64,000 bases of DNA from Zelopaecilomyces penicillatus (Eukaryota > Ascomycota > Sordariomycetes > Hypocreales > Pseudodiploosporaceae), in the NCBI GenBank assembly GCA_005765155.1, contig VCCP01000002.1, positions 3,596,001 through 3,660,000 of the forward strand, in the 5' to 3' direction. The first letter of the stretch is position 1. Each line of letters starts with the position of its first letter. This document shows, piece after piece, positions 55,042-64,000 of this stretch. Below the pieces are notes generated by a model. It saw nothing but the letters and a program-made list of their open reading frames with translations, was not told the origin of the DNA and ran no database searches. Both the position numbers and the translations under genes were made by a program.

Positions 55042-56065
55042 TCACGGGAGGAGAAGAAAGAGCTCCAGTGCAGTGAAACAGCGTACTGAGGGCTAGATGT
55101 TGCCACATATACACTCGTTCTGTCATTATTTTTCTTGTAGAATTGGAAATACCATTCAGAGTGGAATAGCAACCATGAGACTCGAGACAGATCATGATAC
55201 CTGCCCCTGTATAACTTTTACCTGAGCTAAGTCATTTGTATGCTTTATAAAATGAGGCCAATTAATATGAAAAAAAAAAAAAAGAAAAGGATATGTCAAA
55301 TCATGAAACAGGGTCTGAGGCTGATATGATGATATGGTTTTTGTATCGGATATATAACTTTTTTCACTTAACATACAGACCTCATGATAAATGTTGAGAT
55401 GAAACCTTTACTTGGTTTTATTCGTCAAAGTGTCTTACTGTGGGCAAACCAAGCAACCAATGTTTTCATAAAGTCGGCATGGTTCCTTTTAGTGATTATC
55501 ACGAAATGATGTTGGACATGCCTGATAACCATGCCATGTCAGATGTGTTATCTCCTTCTCGTTTGACTATGATTAGGACGCTGGGTGGGTTGACTGTAAA
55601 AGTATGACATTGCTGCGCAAACGTCCATAGACGTGGTTCATTCACAAGTTCAGACTGGATGTTATAATCATATCAGGAATTCAATTGCCAAGCAATTTAA
55701 TTGCCTACATTACAATCTCGTTTGGAAACAAACGGATTTTTGCTGGTACACAGCGTGTAACTAATAGATGCAAAAGAAAAAATAAACAAGGTTCCACACC
55801 CTGAGGGGAACAAAACAAAACGCCAGCCCATTGCTTTAGTCGTCAATCCAAGAATAAGAAAGGATGGGCAGAATAAGCTGCCACATGATGATTTCCAACA
55901 TCGCTTGTCTAATTGGTTCCGAAATCCGTGTGTCGTACTGACCTTACTCTTCCTCATCTCCGTTTCAACACATCTCTTTCTGATAAGGAGAAATGGAGAA
56001 TGAATGCAGAGTGATCAGACATTTCATTCATGCAAATTGGGGGAAAAAAGGAAAGATTGGTGCTT
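55042..56065. other. Convergent intergenic region, MFS / PEP carboxykinase
   Basis: 1,024 nt between two stops. AT-rich with an A-run of 14 at about 55,270; expected to hold both 3' UTRs. No gene seen. Confidence 0.5.
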
Positions 56066-59019
56066 TTAAACAACGGGACCAGCTTTGACAACATCCTCAG
56101 TAGCCTCGCTCTCGTACTTGGTGAAATTCTCACGGAAGAGCTGGCCCAGCTTGACCACTTCAGCCTGGAAGCTGTCGGTGCCGGCGGTCCAAGCCTTCTT
56201 AGGGTTAAGCAAGTCATCAGGAACATTGGGGCATGTAGTAGGGACCTGAAGGTTGAAGACTTCGTAATTCTCATAATTGACTTGAGCGAGCTCACCAGAG
56301 TGAATAGCATCGAGGATGGCGCGAGTATACTTCAAGGGGCATCGTCTGCCACCCTGGGCGAAGCCGGCACCGACCCAACCAGTGTTGAGCAACCAGGCGT
56401 TAGCCTTGTGCTGCTCAATCTTGTCGGCAAGCATTCTGGCGTACTTCATGGGATGGAGGGCCAGGAAGGGTTGGGCGAAGCAGCTGGAGAAAGTAGCCTG
56501 AGGCTCAGTGACACCATCTTCGGTACCTGCCATCTTAGAGGTGTAGCCGGAGATGAAATGGAACATAGTCTGGGCACTGTCGAGCTTGGAAATTGGAGGC
56601 AAGACACCGCGAGCATCGCAAGTGAGGAGAATGATGTTGGTGGGCATGTTCTCGGACAGGCAAGGAATCTTGGCGTTGGAAATGTACTCGATAGGGTATG
56701 CGCAACGGGTGTTCTCGGTCAGAGTAACGTCGTCATAGTCAACTTCGCGGGTGTTAGGGTCGAAAACGACGTTCTCCAAAACGGATCCGTAGCGAATGGC
56801 CCCGTAAATATCAGGCTCCTTCTCGGCCGACAAACCAATGGTCTTTGCGTAGCAGCCACCCTCGATGTTGAAAACACCGCGATCACTCCAGCAGTGCTCG
56901 TCGTCACCAATGAGGGCACGGTTGGGGTCGGCAGAAAGAGTAGTCTTGCCAGTGCCGGACAGACCGAAGAAGAGGGTGACGTCACCATTCTTACCCTCGT
57001 TGGCGGAAGAGTGTAGGGTCAAGACGTTATGCTTGATGGGCATCTCGTAGAAGAGAACGGTGAAAACTCCCTTCTTCATCTCACCAGCGTACTCGGTACC
57101 CAGGATAACCATCTCCTTCTGAGCGAAGTTGATGGCGACCGAGGTAGCTGAAGTCATACCCTCGGTGTAGCGATTGGCAGGGAAAGATCCGGCATTGTAG
57201 ATGGTGTAGTCAGGATGGAAGTGCTCGAGCTCCTCACGAGGAGGGCGGATGAGCATGTTCCTCATGAAAAGGGCATGATAGGCACGGGCGCAAATGACAC
57301 GAACGCGAATACGGTACTTCTCATCCCAGCCAGCATAGCCGTCCACGACGTAGATGCGATTTCGGGTGTTGAGATAATCGACAGCTCGCTCTCGGTTGAT
57401 TTTCCAGACCTTGTAATTGTTAGCATCAAACTATTCATTGAAGCCGAACGACCTAAAAAGTGTGACGAAGAAAATAGAAACAAGGTGATGTGTCTTGGGA
57501 CGCCACATTCCAAATGCGCTTTCTGGAAAGCAACCTCATCACTGGCTGACTCGCAATTATGATGGAAGCGATTGCCAATATGCTGGTATTGATTGGGGGA
57601 GGCTCCGGATCCGCTTGGATCGGATCAGATCGGAAGAATACGCAACATGCATCTACCCTTAGTCCTAGCTGGCACAGGGGCACAAGCCAGAAACTATGGC
57701 TGGATGAGCCGAGAGCCCGGGACTAAGCCCGCTTAAACTCGGCTTCGTCGGTTCCGCATGCGATCAGAAGCAAGCATCAACACCAGCCAAAGCAAAGCAA
57801 GCAAGATGTGGTGTCGCACCCGCAGAACATAACAGACGAGTCAAGACATTGTGCGGGGTTGGGCTGGGACGGACCCATGGATAACGCCAAGAGTGATTTG
57901 GTACTTTGGATGGGGTGGTATTTGGAGTAATAGCAGGCCCCATTCCGCCACCACCAACCACAGGGCAAGTTAAGCACAGTGTTTGGCGGCGCTGGCCAGC
58001 CAGTGTCCGTGTTTTGCCTGGGGCTGAAGGATCGGGGGCGTCATGGGGTACGCTGGATACTGGAAAACGAGAACAAGACGGAGGTAAAGCAAAAGGGCAG
58101 CGGAAAGAGACGGGATCGTGACAACAAAGCTTGGATTCATCATCTTACCTCTGGAGACATGGGCTTGTTGACTGGACCCCACCTGTAAGAAACACCGTGG
58201 TTAGCTGCAGATTCGCCACACTACCAGAACACCAGCACGCAGGGTTGCCTTGCATAGGCGAATCAAAGCGAATGTGACCTACCAGATGTCTTCTTCTGAC
58301 GTCGGCTCCTTGACGATACGCTTGTCTAAGGGCGAGCGTCCTGTCTTGGCCCCGGAGTATGCAGTCAGAGCACCACTTGAAGTGATGGCTGTGCCGGTCT
58401 CATAAACCAATGCATCTTCGTACAATGCGGCGACGGAAGGGTTGGGGATCTGCGCACTGCTGTGTTAATTGGAGCCGAAACGTCATGGGTGGGGATAAAT
58501 GGTTTGTGTCGTCACTTACAATGGCGACTCTGTCATAATCGATGTGGGCAGTCTCATGAAGCTCATTTTCTGCAAAGAAACAGTTGCGTTAGTAATTTGT
58601 TCGAGTAATTGAGTACCATGTAGCAAATCCCATGTCGTTATGCCCGTAATGAATGACAGGTGTCGAGAAAGTGTGCGCATACCTAGTTCGGTGTGCTGTT
58701 CCGCATGAGGCCTGAAGATTTATTGTGTTAGTTGCCACGTTGAGTATGCCGAAGACGACGGGGAGCACTCACTTGACACCACCAGGGTGTAGCGAAGTCT
58801 TGTTAACGTTGCTGGAAATCACTGTTCATATTGTTAGCCCAAGTTTGGCAGCTAGCCGGTGAAGTCGTTGGCCATGATAAAGAGGGCCGCCGACGATTCG
58901 TGAATGGGAACGGACTTACTTTTGCGTAAATCTGTTCCCGTGGCCTGAATCTGCTTCGACTTGGGACCTTTGACTGTAGGATCTGTGTAATGAGAAGCAG
59001 ATCTGAAGATGGGCTCCAT
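56066..59019 (-). CDS. PCK1: Phosphoenolpyruvate carboxykinase (ATP), 590 aa, seven exons with one 739-nt intron
   Basis: Exons: 59019..58920, 58821..58773, 58711..58683, 58569..58520, 58449..58283, 58182..58149 and 57409..56066. Introns are 98, 61, 113, 70, 100 and 739 nt; all phases agree. ATP:oxaloacetate PEPCK, cytosolic, first committed step of gluconeogenesis. GLSGTGKTTLS (near residue 290) is the ATP-binding P-loop, LIGDDEHCWSDRGVFNIEGG is the metal-binding motif, and RTRCAYPIEY-type and GYTSKMAGTE segments complete the active site. The final intron is far longer than its neighbours, yet its donor (GTAAGA), branch (GCTAAC) and acceptor (CAAG) are good, and the flanking sequences NKPMSPE and VWKINRER are contiguous in the family. 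The gene lies downstream of CreA-like GTGGGG boxes, as expected for a glucose-repressed gene. Confidence 0.93.
57410..58148 (-). other. 739-nt intron of the PEP carboxykinase gene
   Basis: The intron between exons 6 and 7 is about seven times longer than any other in this gene. It has several short frames on both strands but no domain. It contains GATCGGATCAGATCGG near 57618 and repeated AAGCAAGC words near 57770. A small RNA, internal promoter or enhancer could be present, but I see no sequence proof. Confidence 0.6.
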
Positions 59020-59102
59020 GATTGTTTATATATTCGTAGGTTCGACGGTCACTCGTTTCCAGTCTTCAACTGCTAGCGAAAAGAACCCGACTTTGTCCAG
59101 GG

Positions 59103-59108
59103 GTGGGG
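59103..59108 (+). promoter_or_regulatory. CreA/Mig1-like box (GTGGGG) upstream of PEPCK
   Basis: GTGGGG matches SYGGRG, the carbon catabolite repressor consensus. It sits in a GGGGTGGGGAGGGG run 84 nt upstream of the ATG. PEPCK genes of ascomycetes are repressed by glucose through CreA, so the position is plausible. The G-run makes chance matches likely. Confidence 0.35.
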
Positions 59109-60814
59109 AGGGGGGCGTGTGATGACGGGTCTGTAGGATAGGTACTGTGCTCGCCCGAGTCGCTGTGTGTACTTTTTTCAATGGCAGAAACCCGTACAAA
59201 GTGTCTTGTTAGTCCTCTTGGGAGCCCTGCAATCAATGTGTTAGCAGAGCCTCTCCGGGGCTGGAACCAGGGGCCGGGTGGTTTGGGGTGGAGCCAAGAC
59301 GGGCGGAGCGCTAGGTTCGTTGAACCGGCACGATATTATCTCGGAACAAACCCAAGACGACGGGTTTGGTTACCCAAGGTCAGGGGACCAGAACGGATTC
59401 TAGAGACTGGGAGCGGAGACGGTGTGGAGGGTAGGGAGGGGTGTGTGGAAGGGTGTCGACGACATGGAGAGTTTGAGATGAGGCGAAATGGGATGAAAAT
59501 GGTCTGACACAAGGGCCGTTATAGCCAGAAAGACCGTGGCGTTTGTAATGCCGGCGACAGCCAGGCAGTTACAGCAGTCAAGGAAAATCAAACCAGGCTG
59601 GGCTCGGCTGAGGCAGCTGGGGTGTGAGCTTGTGACAGCCGTGCTGGGTGTACACCGTAAAATGTGTGATTTTCATGTGCTGGCTCTTATTTGGATGCAG
59701 GAAAGAAATGGAGACTTACTCACGATGGTACTTGGAGATACTGTGGTGGATGTATTTGATAGTGTCGGGCTGGTGAACTCTTGTCGCAGTTGAGGGTTTG
59801 AATCCAGAGCGAGGAGAGAGCTCGCGCTTTTAAACCTGATTCTACCCCGTCTTACGCTCCTCTCTTTTGCTCGCTCTTCGTTCCTCTCCGTCCTCCCAGA
59901 ACTGCCGTTTGGCCGAAGGCAAATAGCCGGGGAAAAGTTGGGGGAGCCAGTCACAGCCAGAAAAAGTCAAAAACTCGTCAGCCATTAATACGCACTCCAT
60001 ACCAATTACTAGCGGTTGATTCCGGAATTGCCTTTGTATGGCCGCCCCTCTAGTACCAAGTAGTGTGGCGTGGGCGTTTAGCGGCGCCTGCGCCTAACTC
60101 ACTATACTCCAGGTTGGGAAAGAGCGATTACGTACTTTGTTCATGCCACTAAGGACTAGCATAGTGGTGTACACACCACTGTAGTACCTGCCTGGTATTA
60201 CTGCTTACAGCGGCGTATGTGCTGTGTCTGGAGACATAATTCGTAATTCAATGCCAGAAAGAGGCCACTGGTTGATTCTTTCTTCGATTGGTTCAAGTCG
60301 GACATGTTCATGTCGTCTGGATTCTTTTTTGGGATTTGTGCTTCATCACTTTTCATCATCTGAACCTTTGTGCCTTTTCTTGCATTGGAAAGTGAGCGAG
60401 CGAGAAGAGAAAGAGCGAGGGAAAACCCGGGCTCCATCGGCCCACGGTTCACGATGCCTTCCCACATTGTACGTAACCAAGACACCTTGTACGGGGGCGA
60501 AAAGAGGGAAGGGGCGTGTGCGTCAGACTCACCCATAACCTGATCCGCAAAATACCAAAAATACGTACCTGTTGCTGCCATCATGCACCTTTCATCAAAT
60601 TTTCTTTCATTTTTTCTGCGAGCACGCATGGGAGATCGTGAATCGATTCCTTCTTTACCCGATACCTACCAGTACATACAGTCAATAGTACAGCTAATAA
60701 CTTACCCCAGGCTCTGCGGCACGGCCCTCGTTCCAGTACTGTGCCTGCATTCTGCCTGTTGGTCTCCGTACCTCCTAATTGCATCAAGTTGGGCAGCTGA
60801 CCGACAATAGGCTT

Positions 60815-60839
60815 GGGGGGGGGGGGGGGGGGGGGGGGG
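60815..60839. repeat. 25-nt poly-G homopolymer
   Basis: An uninterrupted run of 25 G on the plus strand, preceded by CTT and followed by CCAAGC. It is the longest homopolymer in the window. Exact length is unreliable in most sequencing technologies. Confidence 0.9.
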
Positions 60840-63670
60840 CCAAGCTTGACCGTCGTATACATCTAGCAAGCCAGAAAAGCGAAGCAAAACTCATTTCGGT
60901 CGATACGTCGTCTAGTGGCGTCAATGCAGGGAGGCATGAGATGGGATGAAATTCGAAAGAATACAGCTGCTTGTTGAACCTCGCCAACTCGCCTACTTGT
61001 CACATCACAGAAGCCAACCCGTCGTGCGTTCGCTGTTTCAAGGTTTACAATAAGGTTGTCAAATCACACTCGGTGCCTCTTCCCCGCGATTTCAGCAAGA
61101 GCCACACACACGCACACTGGCAACCCACTAGACGCAGCCACTACCTACAACTGGTTGTTCGGGCATCTACACCCGCTACGGGCAACTATTCCAGCCACTA
61201 CAACCTCTGTAGCCATAGTGGGTGCCCTCCACCATCACTACCTGGGTCGCCGCCCCCAAACGAAGCGCTTTTAGTTGCCAAGCTTGCCAAGTCCAGCCCA
61301 TCCACAGGTGCTCGCGTGGGAAACGGCCAGCTCTTCTATCTGTACGGCCATTGTTCCCTTAATCAAGGAGCATGACATCTAGTTTACAACATTTCGATCT
61401 CATTCTTTTCTCATGTCGTGTTCCCCTGCTTGCTCACCCCCCTTCCCTTTGACCCACAGTTCTCCGAGTCAAAGGAACCAAAACCACAACTATGTTATGA
61501 CAACTCCTTTTGAGGGATTGAAATCGTTCCCGGTGTTTACCGGAAACCCGCCGCGGTACGGGCAAAGACCCTTTGTTGTTGCAACACCAACGCTGTATTG
61601 CAACTGTGATATCGCAAACAGAGGTAGAATGGCCATCCCCTACTCCCCCAGTCCCCCGCAGCTCTGGGGAAGACAAGCTTCGCCCGGAAGCGGGCCTGTC
61701 TCGCGATGGTCTCGGCCCAACGGCAGTGGTCGTGCTTCTGGTCTCGTGATTGGCCCTTGGTGCCGGCGCTGGTTGGCTGTGTAATGCGTTCCGATTTTCT
61801 CCGGCCGCGCTGAGAGGCAGCTGGCGGGGAGTTGTTCAACCTCTCTTCCCCTTGTTTTCTTGTTGTCATATGAAGTAAATATCTGCCCTGGGCAAAGATT
61901 GGTAGGGTAATGTGATATTGCCACGCCCTTTACCCTCATCCAGTGCATGCCTACTAGTGGCCCGGCCTCTTCTCAAACAACATATCAGTTCTGTTGCATC
62001 CTATTGTCATTATCGTCATGACTACTTGCTCGCTCTTATCGTTGGGCAAACACGGGAAGCAGAAGGTAGGAGACAGGACCTTTTCGATGTAAGGCCTCCC
62101 AAGGGTCGCATTGGTGCAACCATTGATGTTGCGAGTGCTTTGCCGCTTTGCCGATGCTGAGTTGCATTTTAGAGACAATATACACCAATACGTACGTATT
62201 ACACACTGGGGTCTTCTCCTGCATCAGGCACAGCAGCTGCCAGTGAGACAGGCAACACGCGACTTGACACAATCAAAGACATTGATGGCGGGCTTTGGCC
62301 AGCCTCCTCCCGCCGACTTACATGTTTACGCACCTTACCGTTGTGACCCATCAAACAGGACGATCTAGTGACGTACCACTCACCTCCTTTTGTTACTAGC
62401 CTGAATAGCAGGGATAATACGGGTCTCTTTCGTGAGATTCTGGGCGCTTTTTGCACTCTTATGGCCATAATGCACGAAGCGGCTACTCGTACAAACTGCA
62501 TGGGACGGACAAAAATAATGAAACTTTCTATGCATTGGTCATGACCATCGTATGCCACACGCCCCCGACTTGCCTGCTCGCAAACAAAGTGATAGCGCAA
62601 CCGCTTAAAAAAAAGAGTTTTCTTTTATCACAAACAATTTCTTAACCAGCACAGGGGGATGTACCAATTCCCGTATTGCGTAGCGTCTGTAGATGCATAG
62701 CAGACGCCTTCCGGTTCAACCCAACAAGGGCCCGATACCCTGGTACCCACTCACGGCTCCGATCCACTCCTGGCTGCCTCCGAACTTTTCATCATTTTGA
62801 GCGTCCGTTCCGTCAACTCACGGTCGGGCGTCGGAAGCAATCTGCCCTGCGCCCCACTCCTTTTCGCTCTCCGGTTTATTTTCGTCACTTTCCCCCATCT
62901 CCCATCCTGCCTGTAGAAGTCAGAAAATCTGGGGGCTACGACTATGCTCTGTGCCAAGCAGTAGGAACTTCATCTATTGTCTGATGCTACTCCGCTCACC
63001 AGCCCCACAAAGCTGCATGTGATGCATGCGCCGTAGGGACATGCTTGACGCAATACCTGCAGCGACTTCCCTATGGTGCAACTCAATGATATCTACTCCG
63101 TAGACTGATAGGCAGTTCACTTGTGTCCGTGTTTCACGTGGCAATCTAACCTACATCTTTCTCACGCTGATACCACCTGAGCTGGCTTCACTTTCGGGAG
63201 AAAACGTATCAACGTTTGATAGAGATCAAGAAGAACGGACTTTCGAAATCTTTCCTATCCCCTGTCACTGCACAGCGGTGGCCAAGCTAGCACTGAGATA
63301 ATCTTCTCGGTTCTCGACTGCATCCAAGGAGAAATCCCATTGGGCTATTCTACCGAGCCAGCCGTTCGATACAGGGAAATGGTTTTCATCGTTTCATCAT
63401 ATATATATTTGGGCATTCATGACGTCATATAGCATCACCAAGGCTTGTCCAGGCTCCGCATCTCACCACTCATCGCTCGTGGTTGTACATATCATCATCC
63501 TGTTAGAAGCCTACAAGATTCAACCACCATCTATGCAAATGTGCCTATGCAACCTTGTCGCCTAGTCGTCCTTATCTTTTCTCCCGTGTCCTAACTTTTT
63601 CTTATGCTTTCCTTCTTTGCAGTTTCTTCAATACATGGACCTTTGCGGAATCATCGAGTTGAGATTGCGC

Positions 63671-64000
63671 TTAAGCACTCTCCTGAGTGATAAGTTTTGT
63701 GATTTTTCCAATGGCAATGGTTTGTCCCTAGATAATTGGTCAGTCGCTATAAATATCTCTTGTGAGTCAATGCAACTTGAAGCAGAAGACGTACCTGGTC
63801 TCGAAGAGTAAATCGTCCCATCTGTTGATAATCCTCAAATCGTTCAACACAAACTGCTCCTGCACCACCGATTACCTGCATTCGAGCGATAATGCTGTCA
63901 CCCTTCTTGGCATGTGTGGGGGGCAACTTGCTCTTGCGATTGGTTCCTTTCTGGAGCTTATGGAGAAGAGCCGCAAATGTCACTTCTTCAATCGCTGAGT
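63671..64000 (-). CDS. SUP35: Translation release factor eRF3 / Sup35, C-terminal part (5' part beyond the window)
   Basis: Two exons are visible: 64000..63795 (left open at the edge) and 63727..63671, separated by a 67-nt intron (donor GTACGT, acceptor TAG). Residues read in order: AIEEVTFAALLHKL, KGTNRKSK, KKGDSIIARMQV, CVERFEDYQQMGRFTLRD, QGQTIAIGKITKLI, then QESA and stop. This is the C-terminal beta-barrel of the GTPase eRF3, which with eRF1 ends translation. The N-terminal prion-like and GTPase domains lie outside the window. The match is confident because FEDYxQMGRFTLRDQG and GKITKLI are family hallmarks. Confidence 0.93.

Larger units (their letters stand above)
59020..63670. other. 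4.65-kb gene-free stretch upstream of PEP carboxykinase
   Basis: Nearest to 59019 is the PEPCK promoter, with CreA-like sequence. Open frames up to 143 codons are found on both strands, none with a domain or splice partner. A 25-nt G run sits at 60815. The 3' part leads into the eRF3 3' UTR. No RNA gene or transposon is recognised. Confidence 0.5.

Noticed and set aside
56030..57016. 328-codon open frame opposite PEP carboxykinase
   Set aside because: Complement of the strongly conserved PEPCK last exon in a C-rich codon-biased gene, which commonly opens an antisense frame.
59780..59815. tRNA B-box-like GGTTTGAATCC
   Set aside because: No matching A box or acceptor stem in the flanking 80 nt.
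1..64000. Secondary-metabolite or defence gene cluster, CRISPR array, or prophage
   Set aside because: No polyketide synthase, NRPS, terpene cyclase, nuclease, repeat-spacer or phage gene was recognised; gene functions are scattered housekeeping ones.

Overview
The window is nuclear DNA of a filamentous ascomycete. Genes carry short spliceosomal introns (mostly 50-130 nt) with GTRNGT donors, CTAAC/CTGAC-type branch points and YAG acceptors. The gene set (Pth11-like rhodopsin-domain receptor, C2H2 plus fungal-specific transcription factor, Nup98-96 precursor, eRF3) fits Sordariomycetes, most likely Hypocreales; the genus cannot be fixed from the sequence alone. I find no rRNA, tRNA, CRISPR, transposon or phage gene. 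Sixteen protein genes are supported, one of them cut by the right edge. Exon joins were derived by hand from splice signals and reading-frame continuity.

Layout. 0.4-7.9 kb: an F-box protein (+), a nitronate monooxygenase (-) and a large C2H2/fungal-trans transcription factor (-), followed by about 2 kb of repeat-studded upstream DNA. 10-12.5 kb: an F-box-like protein with SUMO-interaction-like motifs (-) whose 835-codon frame is interrupted by exactly one in-frame TAG. 14-25 kb: epsin (+), centrin/Cdc31 (-), the Nup98-Nup96 precursor (+). 25.4-30 kb: a small stand-alone SET-domain protein (+), a 3.4-kb gap and a cupin protein (+). 30.8-38.7 kb is dense housekeeping: a PHD-MYST histone acetyltransferase (-), complex I subunit NDUFA1 (+), the tRNA thiolase Ncs6 (-) and ribosomal protein eL8 (+). 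38.7-53 kb is sparse: two gaps of about 6.5 kb flank a Pth11-like seven-helix protein (-). 53-59 kb: a Dal5-type MFS transporter (+) and ATP-dependent PEP carboxykinase (-). The last 4.6-kb gap ends at the 3' end of eRF3/Sup35 (-).

The genes do not form a biosynthetic or defence cluster. They are scattered functions: nuclear pore and spindle pole body, endocytosis, chromatin, translation (eL8, Ncs6, eRF3), respiration and gluconeogenesis. The most unusual features are gene-structure ones: (1) the single TAG in the F-box-like gene, which A-to-I mRNA editing would turn into a Trp codon; (2) a 4-nt microexon required to keep the NDUFA1 frame open; (3) a 739-nt intron in the PEP carboxykinase gene; (4) short palindromic TACTCCGTA-type words recurring in the gene-free stretches. 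I saw no undescribed multigene system, and the first item is the best lead.
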